Assembly (NCBI GenBank): GCA_033809355.1 | Contig: JAPXLV010000012.1 | Coordinates: forward strand, 1-55,234 | Origin: T3Sed10-213 sp012519365 | GTDB taxonomy: Bacteria > Planctomycetota > Phycisphaerae > Sedimentisphaerales > Anaerohalosphaeraceae | DNA length: 55,234 nucleotides | Direction of reading: 5' to 3' | In this document: piece after piece, positions 41,671 through 50,778 of the stretch | Layout: the number at the start of each line of letters is the position of its first letter | Position numbering within the stretch: the first letter of the stretch is position 1 | The notes under the pieces: generated by a model | Database searches by the model: none | The model's input: the letters and a program-made list of their open reading frames with translations, nothing else | Told to the model about the DNA's origin: nothing | Position numbers and translations under genes: made by a program

Positions 41671-43855
41671 TTACAGACCGCAATGGGTCAACATATCGGT
41701 ACAACTGAGCCACCCCTGCGCGAACAAGAGGGCAAAATCCTCCAGATTCACAATGCAATCCTGATTGATATCGCTGGGCAAATACGGCTGACCGCTGCTC
41801 ATATGAGACGCGTCGCAGGGGGTATCGCCCACAACGACCTGGACGGTATCAAAGGCTTGCTTTTCGCCGTCATCAGCGGTGAGGGTAAAAGCATACACGC
41901 CGCGTTCGGTCAGCGTTACCGTTGCGACATCCTGATCGGCATTGACAATGCCCACCGGCGGCGCTTCGGTCTGGTCCTGCGTCCAGAGCACCACATACGG
42001 CCCAGGCCGACCGTCATCAGCCGTATAGCCTTCCAGCGTGACCGTGACCTGGCCGTCGATTCCGTCCATTCCCAGCCAGACCGCCTGATCGGGGCCGGCA
42101 TCCACCACCGGCGGCTCATTGTCATCGGTATAGAACGACCACAACAGCCCTTCAATAACATCGGGGCCTCTGCTCGTATCAAGACAATCCACAATCCAAT
42201 AATAAGTGGTCTTGTTAACCAGAGTGCCGAAGGTCGGAAAATTTGTCGTGTTAATCGCCACCCGTGAAACATCCGGTCCTACCGAGACCTTGTCCATTTG
42301 GGGACGGTTCGGCTCAGTTCCCAGATAGACATCGCAAAAGATCTGGCCGTAGGGTTCATTCGGTTCGGGGTTTTTCCATTTCAATTCAGCCAGATCGGTC
42401 GACACCGCCGCGTCCAGATACGGCACAGGGTTATCAGCCCCTTCCGGCGCGACCAGGATATGCAGCACCGGACGATACTCCGGAATGGCATAGTCGTGGG
42501 TGCAGAAATGCAACAACGCTGAGGAGTTGTGCAAAACAAACTGAACGATGCCGTCGCTGTCAGCCTGAAGAATCGGCAGAACATCCACCGTGAACGCATC
42601 GCCCATCAGGCCGTCTGTTATTGACATCGTCGCGACGAACGTGGTTTTGGCCGGATCCAGTTCCTGCTGCGAATCTGTCAGATTGCCCGGAGCGTTGTTC
42701 CATGTGATCGTGGTTTCCGTCCAGTCGATATTTTCACGGAAGGCGTCATTGACAGCGGAAATATCCACCCTGTTGGACCCGCCCTTGGGCTCAAGCAGGG
42801 TAATCGTCAGGGTGGCTGATTTCAACGTAACGGTGTTGGGGTCGAGATCGCCCAAATCAAACTTAATCCACGATTTGGCCGCCTTTTCGTCCGAGCGAAC
42901 ACTGAGTTTGCTCGAATCGGTCCGGTTGGTATCCGGGTTTTGAATCTCGGTTCGACAGCTTTGCGCGGCATAAATCTCATAGGGGATGCCAACAGGTGTA
43001 CCTTCATAAGGGGGCTCCTCCCCGAGAATGTGTTCGACTTTAATCCGATGAAAATCCAGCACATCAGCCGTTCCTGCAGCCGACGAAAAACGGAAGAATA
43101 ATTGATCAAATTGGGTATAGATGCCCGTATCGTAGCCGCCGAATGTGCCGTCATCAAGAATCGAATGCGTCGAAAGAACACCCTGCGTATCGGCTATTGT
43201 AAAGGTAACTCGCATCTGATCGCTCGCAGGCCGCTCTAATTCAAGCGTCAGCGTGTAGGGCGTGTCAATCGACACGACAATCGGATCACCGCCGCTGCTG
43301 ATGCCCGGATAGGCACTGCCGCTGCCCAGCAGGCTGTCGGACAGCCCGGTAACGCGCTTTCCAACACTGGCATTGGAGCCGCTCGGCCCGCTGCTCAGCG
43401 GAAAGTGTACAGCATAGCCCGTCGAATCGGTCCAACAGCCATTACCGGTATCGGAATTGATATCCTCCAGCACCTGATCGTCGGTAGGGTCATAAAAAAG
43501 GCCGAAGCGGAAGGCTTTGGATGTGGTTTCGTAAAGGGCGCCGCGGGGGGGTAAATTCAATCGTCGCGATCAACGTGTCGCCAACCGCCAACGACACGGG
43601 CGACTGGTTGTACGCAAAATACGTCCACATCTTTTGACTGCCGCTGGCAGCATTCTGATCAAAGGCCAGCGAACCGACGCCCATCGTCACGCCGCCCGGA
43701 TGCGAAACCCAGACCGCAGACTCATGGGGGAGGTTGGTTTCCACACGGCTGGCATCAGCGAACGTGTCATCGAGCAGGACATCTGCGGCACAGACCCCTC
43801 CAACGGCCATAAGAGCCGCCCATAAAGCACATGTCTTGATGAAAGTGGTCTTCAT
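41671..43855 (-). CDS. secreted chimeric paralog B, frameshifted in a C7 tract
   Basis: GAGGAGA sits 7 bases before the ATG at 43855 (MKTTFIKTCALWAALMAVGGVCAA, a signal peptide in two blocks). The frame breaks near residue 103 at a run of seven C on the coding strand (plus-strand G7, 43545-43551). With six C the two halves join as EFTPRGALYETTSKAFRFG, as in the neighbouring paralog, giving 727 residues. The N-terminal 230 residues match the protein at 44188-45075; the remainder (DNRLRE, FN3-like, PKD, dockerin-like DINQDCIVNLEDF) matches 40201-41616. So it joins two neighbouring modules. The promoter carries XylR-type operators. The shift may be an assembly error, slippage-based switching, or a real lesion. 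Confidence 0.8.
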
Positions 43856-43959
43856 TTTACGTCTCCTCAATCTCTGTGGTTAGAAATACCTGTTCACCCG
43901 GCCCGACAAACGCGGCAACTGCCGGGTCCGAGATCCCCGCATCACGTACCGATTTATCT

Positions 43960-44025
43960 ACTATCTTTGGACAGTTCACGCAGAACAAGGCAATCTTGCG
44001 CTAAAATAAAAGTGTTTTTGCGCAA
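43960..44025 (-). promoter_or_regulatory. promoter of paralog B with tandem XylR/AraC-type operators
   Basis: On the minus strand, CTTGCGCAAAAAC (centred 44021.5) and TAGCGCAAGATTG (centred 43999.5) are direct repeats 22 bp apart. Then come TTGTTC (-35, 43983-43988), a 17-bp spacer and GATAGT (-10, 43960-43965), 105 bp before the ATG at 43855. The arrangement repeats base for base in spacing at 45185-45250. The half site just upstream of -35 suits class II activation. Confidence 0.7.
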
Positions 44026-44059
44026 GTCTCTTGTTCGGCGCGACCCGTCGGCCGTGTTC

Positions 44060-44097
44060 ATAAAAACGGCCATCATACCGCGCAGTATCATGGCCGT
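44060..44097 (-). terminator. Rho-independent terminator after paralog A
   Basis: ACGGCCAT (44066-44073) and ATGGCCGT (44090-44097), extended inward by ATAC/GTAT, form a long stem. On the minus strand it is followed by TTTTTAT. It ends the 44188-45075 gene and isolates the promoter of paralog B. Confidence 0.8.
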
Positions 44098-44187
44098 CCT
44101 CTTCCTTCAACGGGGAACCCTTTGCCCCGAAAATCTGTCCTTCAATTGTGGAGTAATTACGCCGCGTACCGTTATTAATACGCCGTC

Positions 44188-45075
44188 TTAATTCCGACGT
44201 TTCAGCAGCGCCGCTGCGCCCAAACCCAGAAACGCTAACGACGCCGGCTCGGGGACAATCTGCTCGACCTTGATACTGTGAAAATCCAATACATCGGCTG
44301 TTCCTGAAGCCGACGAAAAGCGGAAGAAAAGGTGATCAAATTGCGTATAGACGCCCATATCGTAGCCGCCGAATGTGCCGTCATCGACGATACTGTTTGA
44401 CGAAAGCACACCCGTTGCATCGGCAATGGAAAACGACACGAGCATCTGATCAACCGCCTGGTAGTCCAGCGCAAAAGTCAGAGTGTACAGCGTCCCTTCG
44501 GCCACGGTAAACGCATCGCCGCCGCTGGTCAATCCCGGATAGGCCGAACCGCTGCCCAGCAGGCTGCTGGTCAGATCGGCAATCCGCTTGCCAAGGCTGG
44601 AATTGGACGAACTCGGGCCTGAACTGAGCGGAAAATGAACCGCATAGCCCGTCGAGTCGCCCCATCGTCCTTTGCCGTCATCAGAATTCATATCCTCCAG
44701 CACCTGCCCATCGGTGGGATCATAAAACAGACCGAAACGAAAATTTTTGGACGTTGTGTCATACACCGTTTGCCGCGGGGTGAACTCAATTGTGGTGACA
44801 AGTTGATGACCCACCTGCAGGGTAACGGGTGCCCCTTCAGGTGCAAAATACGTCCACATCTTTTGGCTGCCGCTGGCAGCATTCTGATTAAAGGCCAGCG
44901 AACCGACGCCCATTGTCACGCCGTCCGGATGCGAAACCCAGACCGCTGACTCTTGAGGAAGATTGGTTTCCAGGCGACTGGCGTCGGCAAACGTATCATA
45001 CAGCAAAACTTCCGCAGAGGCCATGCCGCCAAACACCACAATGAGACTTAAAACGACCGTGACAGACTTTTTCAT
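44188..45075 (-). CDS. PEP-CTERM sorted secreted protein (paralog A)
   Basis: The frame is open from 45240, but AAAGGAGAGGA precedes ATGATG at 45078/45075. From 45075 (MKKSVTVVLSLIVVFGG, signal peptide) the protein has 295 residues. A beta-rich domain at about 25-265 (YDTFADASRLETNLPQESAV, FRFGLFYDPTDGQVLEDMN, FGGYDMGVYTQFDHLFFRFS) is shared with paralog B. The end VPEPASLAFLGLGAAALLKRRN, read in two parts, is a PEP-CTERM signal: VPEP, a hydrophobic helix, and basic residues, recognised by exosortase. Function unknown; its own promoter has XylR-type operators. Divergent from the regulator gene. Confidence 0.85.
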   Translation of the reverse strand: MKKSVTVVLSLIVVFGGMASAEVLLYDTFADASRLETNLPQESAVWVSHPDGVTMGVGSLAFNQNAASGSQKMWTYFAPEGAPVTLQVGHQLVTTIEFTPRQTVYDTTSKNFRFGLFYDPTDGQVLEDMNSDDGKGRWGDSTGYAVHFPLSSGPSSSNSSLGKRIADLTSSLLGSGSAYPGLTSGGDAFTVAEGTLYTLTFALDYQAVDQMLVSFSIADATGVLSSNSIVDDGTFGGYDMGVYTQFDHLFFRFSSASGTADVLDFHSIKVEQIVPEPASLAFLGLGAAALLKRRN

Positions 45076-45184
45076 CATTCCTCTCCTTTCGAATTGAAAA
45101 ACACTCTCCGCACTCAGCCCAAAACCGATTTGGTCCGGCGGGAAAAAACTACGCCCTTTATAGAGCCTTCTCATCCATAGTAGG

Positions 45185-45250
45185 ATTATGGGAAAAACCG
45201 GGAGCAAAAACAAGCCAATCTTGCGCATTAAAAAAATCAATTTTGCGCAA
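45185..45250 (-). promoter_or_regulatory. promoter of paralog A with tandem XylR/AraC-type operators
   Basis: On the minus strand, ATTGCGCAAAATTGA (centred 45246.5) and ATGCGCAAGATTGG (centred 45224.5) are direct repeats 22 bp apart. They are followed by TTGTTT (-35, 45208-45213), a 17-bp spacer and CATAAT (-10, 45185-45190), 110 bp before the start at 45075. The site lies in the divergent gap 45076-45518 beside the XylR-like gene. The rest of this gap holds only that gene's own promoter. Confidence 0.72.
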
Positions 45251-45431
45251 TTTCATCGGTAAAAACCCAGTTGGGCACGGCGTTTTAACTGCCCCAAAGA
45301 AAAGAGGCTGCAATCCTAATCCTGGTCGCTCATGGTCGCTCCCCAGCGTTTACAGACCCTCATTGCGCCCCGAGTTGCTGATCTAAACTGAGACAAATGT
45401 CTTGGAAAAGTCTTGATTTCAAGGATATCGC

Positions 45432-45460
45432 TTGACTTGTCTTTGAGTGGACGATAAAGT
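45432..45460 (+). promoter_or_regulatory. sigma70-like promoter of the XylR-like regulator gene
   Basis: TTGACT (45432-45437), a 17-bp spacer and TAAAGT (45455-45460) lie 58 bp before the ATG at 45519. AAGGAGA (45503-45509) is the ribosome binding site. Confidence 0.65.
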
Positions 45461-45518
45461 GAAGGCGGCTTTACCAGCCGGACAGCTGAAAATCGGACTC
45501 TGAAGGAGACCAAGGTCG

Positions 45519-46706
45519 ATGCGGGATACGATCAAAGTGGCATTTGCCCATAATAATATCTCCCATAACACCCAGGGGATTATGGCCGGAATTACAGAGT
45601 TTATGCGAACCAAAGAGCATTGGCAGTTGATTGTCTGGCCGGACAGTTCGCTTGAATCGCTCGAATTTTTGAAAAATCGCGGCTGCAAAGGGGCCTTTGT
45701 CAGCGTGCAAACCTCCACAAAAGCCCAGCAACTTCTCAAACTCGGCATCCCCGTTATCGCGTTGAACGCCATGCAGGATATGCTGAATTTGCCCTATATC
45801 AGCGCCGATTCGGAGCAGGTATCCAAAACAGCCTTTGAGTACTTAGCCGGCAGGCATTTTACGCATTTTGGATTTTTCGGGCTGGCGCAGGCCCGATGGT
45901 CTCGCGAACGACTGCATCATTTTTCTCGTTTTGCTGCCCATGCAGGCTACATGGTTCGTGTGTACGAGTGCGAACAGGCCGCCATCACCGACGAAGTTCC
46001 GTACACCAAACTTTGGATCGATATGATTCTTAACGAAGGGCAGCAGGACCTGCTCAAGTGGCTGACGGATTTGCCCAAGCCCGCGGCCATTTTGGCAAGC
46101 TGCGATATTCTGGCGTGTCATTTGAGCAATGTCGCCCGCGAAGCGGGGCTGTCTATCCCCGATGAGGTGGCGATTCTTGGCGTAAACAACGATCAGGCGT
46201 TGTGCAATCTGTGCGACCCGCCGCTGTCCAGCATCGCGTTTGATTTCAAAAAGGCAGGCATTGAAGCGGCCGAACTGATGAGTCGTCTGATGGCCAGGCA
46301 GGACAGCCCGAAGGGACAATGGATCCGCATTCAGCCGGCCTATGTCAAAAGCCGTCGCTCCACGGATATATTCGCGATTGAGGACCCGGATGTGATTGCC
46401 GCGCTGGCGTTCATTCGCGACCATTCCTGCCACCCTTTGCAGGTTGAAGATGTCGCGCAGGCAGTCTGTGTGAGCCGACGGTCGCTGCAATTGAAGTTTC
46501 AAAAAATGCTGGGCTGCTCCGTGCATGACCAAATCACACAGGCTCATCTTGAAAACGCCAAGGCGATGTTGATTGATACCGACCTGCCGATTGATGAAAT
46601 CGCGGTCCGCTCAGGGTTTCATTATACCACCAATATGCGGCGGGTCTTCAAAGAGCGCACCGGCCTGCTGCCGCATGTCTATCGAAACGCTCATCGTTTA
46701 ACCTGA
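45519..46706 (+). CDS. XylR-type transcriptional activator (LacI-like sensor + AraC HTH)
   Basis: 395 residues. The N-terminal part (about 5-275) is a periplasmic-binding-protein/LacI-type sugar sensor without an N-terminal HTH: VAFAHNNISHNTQGIMAGI, GAFVSVQTSTKAQQLLKLGIP, VAILGVNNDQALCNLCDPPLSSI. The C-terminal 105 residues are an AraC-family DNA-binding domain with two HTHs (HPLQVEDVAQAVCVSRRSLQ and LPIDEIAVRSGFHYTTNMRR). This is the architecture of E. coli XylR, which activates on binding its sugar. Here the ligand is probably a pectin-derived sugar. Tandem GCGCAA repeats in the adjacent divergent promoter are likely its sites. It is the only gene of this type in the window. Confidence 0.93.
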   Translation: MRDTIKVAFAHNNISHNTQGIMAGITEFMRTKEHWQLIVWPDSSLESLEFLKNRGCKGAFVSVQTSTKAQQLLKLGIPVIALNAMQDMLNLPYISADSEQVSKTAFEYLAGRHFTHFGFFGLAQARWSRERLHHFSRFAAHAGYMVRVYECEQAAITDEVPYTKLWIDMILNEGQQDLLKWLTDLPKPAAILASCDILACHLSNVAREAGLSIPDEVAILGVNNDQALCNLCDPPLSSIAFDFKKAGIEAAELMSRLMARQDSPKGQWIRIQPAYVKSRRSTDIFAIEDPDVIAALAFIRDHSCHPLQVEDVAQAVCVSRRSLQLKFQKMLGCSVHDQITQAHLENAKAMLIDTDLPIDEIAVRSGFHYTTNMRRVFKERTGLLPHVYRNAHRLT

Positions 46707-46742
46707 GTACACAGGAAATCAGCCGCGCTGTAAGCCCTGCAT

Positions 46743-46782
46743 AAAAAGAAAAAGGCAGACAGGGAAAATCGCCCTGCCTGCC
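46743..46782 (-). terminator. Rho-independent terminator after the LamG/dockerin gene
   Basis: GGCAGACAGGG (46754-46764) pairs with CCCTGCCTGCC (46772-46782) with one mismatch. On the minus strand it is followed by a T-rich run (46743-46753). It lies between the convergent regulator and LamG genes. Confidence 0.8.
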
Positions 46783-46822
46783 TGCCTGCAAAACGCCGGT
46801 GCTCGATAAAGTTCTTGCCGTC

Positions 46823-49033
46823 TTACTCGCACGCCTCCAGCGGATACCGTCCACACGTCAGCCATTCGGCGGCAAACAGGACGAAATCCTCCATGTCAAC
46901 GCGACAGTCGCCGTTAAAATCAAACGAAGAGGCATACTCATTGATACAGAGCCCGATGCCGCTGGTTTCATAGTACAGTTGTGCGATTTCGAACTTGTCC
47001 AGCGGATAGTTGAAGACCCGCAGGTCATCCATCCCGCCGGCGTAACCAACCGTAGGAATGGTGCGGTCCGCAGCGGATCGAGCGGCCCCCAAAAGCACGC
47101 CATACTGCCAGGGCTTAAACTCTTGAGGCGTACCGACACCGGTCATGGAGGCCACCTCGACGCCATTGACATACAGTTTCATATGGTCGCCGGCCTGCCA
47201 GGTAGTCGTCACGAGGTACCACTGTTCATCTCCGATTCCCACCGGACTGCCGCCGGCCTGGAGAGTGCCCATCTCATAGTAGGCCCCGTCAACCGGTTCA
47301 CCGCGAACGATGATGCGGGGTTGGCTGCCGGCCAGGGAGAAGCCAAAGCCGGTGGTGCCTATCCCCTCGGCATTATTGTCGTTGAAATTGGCCATCAGGT
47401 TGCCCGCCACGGTCGGATTCACCCACACGCTGAGGGTGGCCGCTTCCATTCCGTTGCCGGTACCGGCCTTGGGGAACGCCTCAGTGCCCAGATCGACATA
47501 GTTGCCCGCAGCAAACCAGGCCGCCCGACCGTCGATGCCATCGACAAAACTCGGCCCGGGGAGGTTGGCGTCCGGATAGTTCAGCCCGATGCCGGAGGTC
47601 GCATTGACCAGATCGACAAAATCATCCTCAAACGGATAGTGAGCCAACAGTTTCTTGATGATCAAACCGGCACGACCGGATTCCAGCTGTCCTTGTTCCA
47701 TGTTGGCAATGATGCAGTAATACTGAGCCTGATCGTCTTCCGTGGCATTCAGCACCGTCAGCGTGGTTTTCGATGTGCCGTCATTTTCAACAGCGTATCG
47801 ACTCGGATCAAACGGAATACCGAACTCGTCGGTCAGAACCTCATCATTTACGCCATCTACATACTTGTACCATACCGCGAAGGCCGGAGAGAAACTGGTA
47901 TATTCAACCACAAAAGCAACGTCCTGGCCGCTATCGGCAAACACCATTTTCGGGGTAATGTCTTGGCGAAGTACCGGCACGGACAAAATTGTATTAAACC
48001 GCCAGACTCGGCCGGGAATGACAAAATTGGGATCGCTGGCCGGTCCATTGTTTAAAATTTCATCCACACGCCAGTAATAAGTCTTGTCGTGCAGTAATCC
48101 CTGTGCTTCATAAGACGCCGTGGGGCCGTCGGCCTCGATAATCGCCGTCGGTTCGGTCATTCCCGCAAAATTGGGATCATCGCGGAAATACAGATAATGA
48201 TGGGTAATGTTCGGATTGACCTGATCGGGAGCATTCGGATCCACCGCCGTCTTCCAACTCAAGACGGTCTCGAGCGGTACGGCCGTGGCGCCATTGGTCG
48301 GCGAAGGATCATGCGCAACGATTAGGTTCGGATGAGCCAGCATCACGCCATCAAACAGATGAATGTCATCCAGCCGCACGTTTTGACCGCGAATGCCGAA
48401 GGCAAAAAACGTCACCAAATCGTCGATTGTGCCGTTGCGGAAGGCAAAGCCCGAGGCAACCTTGTTGGCCTCTGTCGCAAAGGTCGAGCCGTCGGTCACA
48501 TAAATGTCATACCTATCGGTCGTCTGGTCGATGACCACCCACACATTGTACCACTGTCCGACATTTAACTGCACTACGCGTTGAGCAGTGCCGGCATTCC
48601 GTCCGGCCAGATCGACCACTCCCGATGCCGCATTTTCCAGAATGGCTATCTGCACCTCATAATCGTCGAACCACCCCGGCGTCGCCAGATCCGACAAACC
48701 GAAACTGTGGTCCACATTATCCGAGGCCGCGCACACCCGCACAAACAGCGTCGTGGCGGTGTTTGTATTGCTTACCGGCGAAATCGGACGATAGGCGCCC
48801 CGATAGCCTCCCGACCAGCCATAGGTCAGATACTGATTCCCAGTGTCCTCTGCCTCGATGCTTGCAAATGACGTATTTTCCACAGCCACCCACGGCGGTG
48901 AGGCAACATCCCTAACCAAACCCGTACTGTAGCCTTCGAAGTCATCGACCAACGCCGCCGATGACACCCCGGCAATCAGGGCAAAACCCGCCAAAACCAC
49001 CTTCAGTTTTGCTTGCCATCTGTTCTTCATCAT
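46823..49033 (-). CDS. secreted LamG/Ig-like protein with dockerin-like end
   Basis: GGAGG lies 5 bases before ATGATG at 49033/49030; about 736 residues, signal peptide (LKVVLAGFALIAGVSSA). An N-terminal beta-sandwich (about 28-225) is followed by an FN3-like domain with TYYWRVDEILNNG (about 235-345), an Ig-like domain (about 350-445, DDQAQYYCIIANMEQG) and a LamG/concanavalin domain at about 455-690 (ATLSVWVNPTVAGNLMANF, GDHMKLYVNGVEVASM, YAGGMDDLRVFNYPLDKFE). The end is a single dockerin-like loop DFNGDCRVDMEDFVLFAAEW with cysteines after it. No catalytic residues; probably binds a polysaccharide. It follows the LamG-bearing FecR protein by about 35 bp. Confidence 0.85.
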   Translation of the reverse strand: MMKNRWQAKLKVVLAGFALIAGVSSAALVDDFEGYSTGLVRDVASPPWVAVENTSFASIEAEDTGNQYLTYGWSGGYRGAYRPISPVSNTNTATTLFVRVCAASDNVDHSFGLSDLATPGWFDDYEVQIAILENAASGVVDLAGRNAGTAQRVVQLNVGQWYNVWVVIDQTTDRYDIYVTDGSTFATEANKVASGFAFRNGTIDDLVTFFAFGIRGQNVRLDDIHLFDGVMLAHPNLIVAHDPSPTNGATAVPLETVLSWKTAVDPNAPDQVNPNITHHYLYFRDDPNFAGMTEPTAIIEADGPTASYEAQGLLHDKTYYWRVDEILNNGPASDPNFVIPGRVWRFNTILSVPVLRQDITPKMVFADSGQDVAFVVEYTSFSPAFAVWYKYVDGVNDEVLTDEFGIPFDPSRYAVENDGTSKTTLTVLNATEDDQAQYYCIIANMEQGQLESGRAGLIIKKLLAHYPFEDDFVDLVNATSGIGLNYPDANLPGPSFVDGIDGRAAWFAAGNYVDLGTEAFPKAGTGNGMEAATLSVWVNPTVAGNLMANFNDNNAEGIGTTGFGFSLAGSQPRIIVRGEPVDGAYYEMGTLQAGGSPVGIGDEQWYLVTTTWQAGDHMKLYVNGVEVASMTGVGTPQEFKPWQYGVLLGAARSAADRTIPTVGYAGGMDDLRVFNYPLDKFEIAQLYYETSGIGLCINEYASSFDFNGDCRVDMEDFVLFAAEWLTCGRYPLEACE

Positions 49034-49068
49034 AAAGACCTCCACAAAAGAAACATGAGTTTATACAC

Positions 49069-50778
49069 TTACCGCAAAGCCGGACGCCCGGCCTCGTAAA
49101 TCCGCTGAATTTCATCATCGCTTAAACAGCGATCAAATATCATTAACTCATCGACAATCCCGTCAAAGTCGCCGGCCGGCAGCTCATACTGCCCCTGGAT
49201 CTTCATGGCCCCGATGACCACCTCTGCGGCAACCGGCTCAGGGCGTATTTTATAGGCTTTCCGCTCGAAGAGACGCCCGTTGACATAAAAGGCCGCCTCT
49301 TTATTGTCATGGGTCACGGCTAAATGATACCATTGCCCAGACTGCGGATCGAATCGCTTGCTGTGGCACCACAGCCTGTTTTGCGTTTCGAAACGCAAAA
49401 ACTCAAAGCGATTGCGCTGACCGGTAAGGGAATACTGATCATCGAACAGCGAAAACTGGAAATTCACATGGTTATCCTGTCGAGAAGAGATCAGATGGCC
49501 GCCCATTTGGGTCTCATTGGGAAAATAGACCCACGTTGACAGGGTAATAGGACCGGTGATGGCCAGGGCCGAATGGGCCGGAACCAAAACCGCCTGCGTT
49601 TTGTCTCGCTCAAATCGCAGCGCGTGTTTCTGCGGCCAGCGTCCCTGAACCCACGTCGGGGGGTTCCGGTCGTCCGGCCCCAGCAGCCCGTTCAAAGCCC
49701 CCCCTGTTATGGGTGCAGCATTGAGAAGCAACTCCTCCCCGGAAGGCCCCTGCTCGTAAAGATAATGAGCCCGCAGTGAGGGATCGCGGTGCAGGTCAAA
49801 CATCGCCGCTTTCCAGCGATGATAGTCGCTGCCTTCCTGGGCAAGAACCCGCCAGTGCAGTTCGTGTGAGCGAACAAAGGCCTCCGGCCGCGGAGCAATA
49901 GCGGACAATCTTCCGGCCGAATCAATCGAGCGCGCATCGCCGGCCGGCAAAACGATACTGCCGCCTCCCGATTCAGGGTAAAACTTGACCTCGCCCTGAA
50001 AAACGTGGATCTCAGAAAAGGAGTCCGAAGCCACCCGCACCGCAAATTCGGTGCCAAGATCAAGCACTTTGCCAAAGGAGGTATTGACCACAAAGCCGAT
50101 TGCCTCGTGTCGGACGGTCGCAACCAGGCTGCCTTGATGCAGATACAGACTGTTGACAGAGTGCAGTTCCACCTCGGCAGGGCCTTCAAGAATCACCGTC
50201 GCGCCGCTGTCCAATCGAATCTCGGCCACGCCCTGCTGAAGTGTCAACATTCCCGCTCGTAAATCATGCCCCGGCTCCGGCTGTTTGTCACAACCGGCCC
50301 ACCGGGCATCTACGGCCGCCGAAAGCACGCCGACAATAGGCGGCGAGGTGCGCGGATTCAAGACCACGTAAGTCGCTAACATCAAAAACGCCGCCAAGGA
50401 AGAAACCGCTGTCAGAAGCAGCGATTTGTTGACTTTTCTTGACACCTTTTCGACAGGTCGCATTTGCACAGGTTGAGGAGGCGTCCGTAGGACCTTGGGT
50501 TTGGTTTTGATCGCCGGAGCGGTTTTTTCCGTCTCGGCCAAAGCCTCCCATAAATCTCGATCCAGAGCATCTTCTATAGGTGCGGAGAAGGACGGATCAA
50601 GCCGCGAGGCGATTTCCATTTTTACGGCCGCATAATCATTGAGAAAACGGCAATAATACTCAGCGGCCCGCTGGTCATGCTCTACCCATCGCTTTAACAG
50701 ACCAAATCCCTCATCGCTTATGACGCCGTCAATAAGCTGCAAAATCAATCCATCAATCTGTCGCTGCGGAGTTGTCAT
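49069..50778 (-). CDS. FecR-domain membrane protein with LamG sensor domain
   Basis: The ATG at 50778 overlaps the sigma gene stop as ATGA, so I choose it over the upstream ATG at 50817; 569 residues. The N-terminal about 125 residues are soluble (MTTPQRQIDGLILQLIDGVI, RDLWEALAETEKTA). One membrane helix is at about 128-150 (LLLTAVSSLAAFLMLATYVV). A FecR domain spans about 175-290 (LTLQQGVAEIRLDSGATVIL, GFVVNTSFGKVLDLGTEFAV). The C-terminal LamG domain at about 385-565 has ITLSTWVYFPNETQMGGHLI and FDGIVDELMIFDRCLSDDEI. Likely regulates the coupled ECF sigma factor in response to a ligand bound by LamG; this role is inferred. Confidence 0.87.
   Translation of the reverse strand: MTTPQRQIDGLILQLIDGVISDEGFGLLKRWVEHDQRAAEYYCRFLNDYAAVKMEIASRLDPSFSAPIEDALDRDLWEALAETEKTAPAIKTKPKVLRTPPQPVQMRPVEKVSRKVNKSLLLTAVSSLAAFLMLATYVVLNPRTSPPIVGVLSAAVDARWAGCDKQPEPGHDLRAGMLTLQQGVAEIRLDSGATVILEGPAEVELHSVNSLYLHQGSLVATVRHEAIGFVVNTSFGKVLDLGTEFAVRVASDSFSEIHVFQGEVKFYPESGGGSIVLPAGDARSIDSAGRLSAIAPRPEAFVRSHELHWRVLAQEGSDYHRWKAAMFDLHRDPSLRAHYLYEQGPSGEELLLNAAPITGGALNGLLGPDDRNPPTWVQGRWPQKHALRFERDKTQAVLVPAHSALAITGPITLSTWVYFPNETQMGGHLISSRQDNHVNFQFSLFDDQYSLTGQRNRFEFLRFETQNRLWCHSKRFDPQSGQWYHLAVTHDNKEAAFYVNGRLFERKAYKIRPEPVAAEVVIGAMKIQGQYELPAGDFDGIVDELMIFDRCLSDDEIQRIYEAGRPALR

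Noticed and set aside
46799..48055. Plus-strand ORF of 418 codons
   Set aside because: It is antisense to the LamG/dockerin gene and overlaps its terminator region; no domain is visible.
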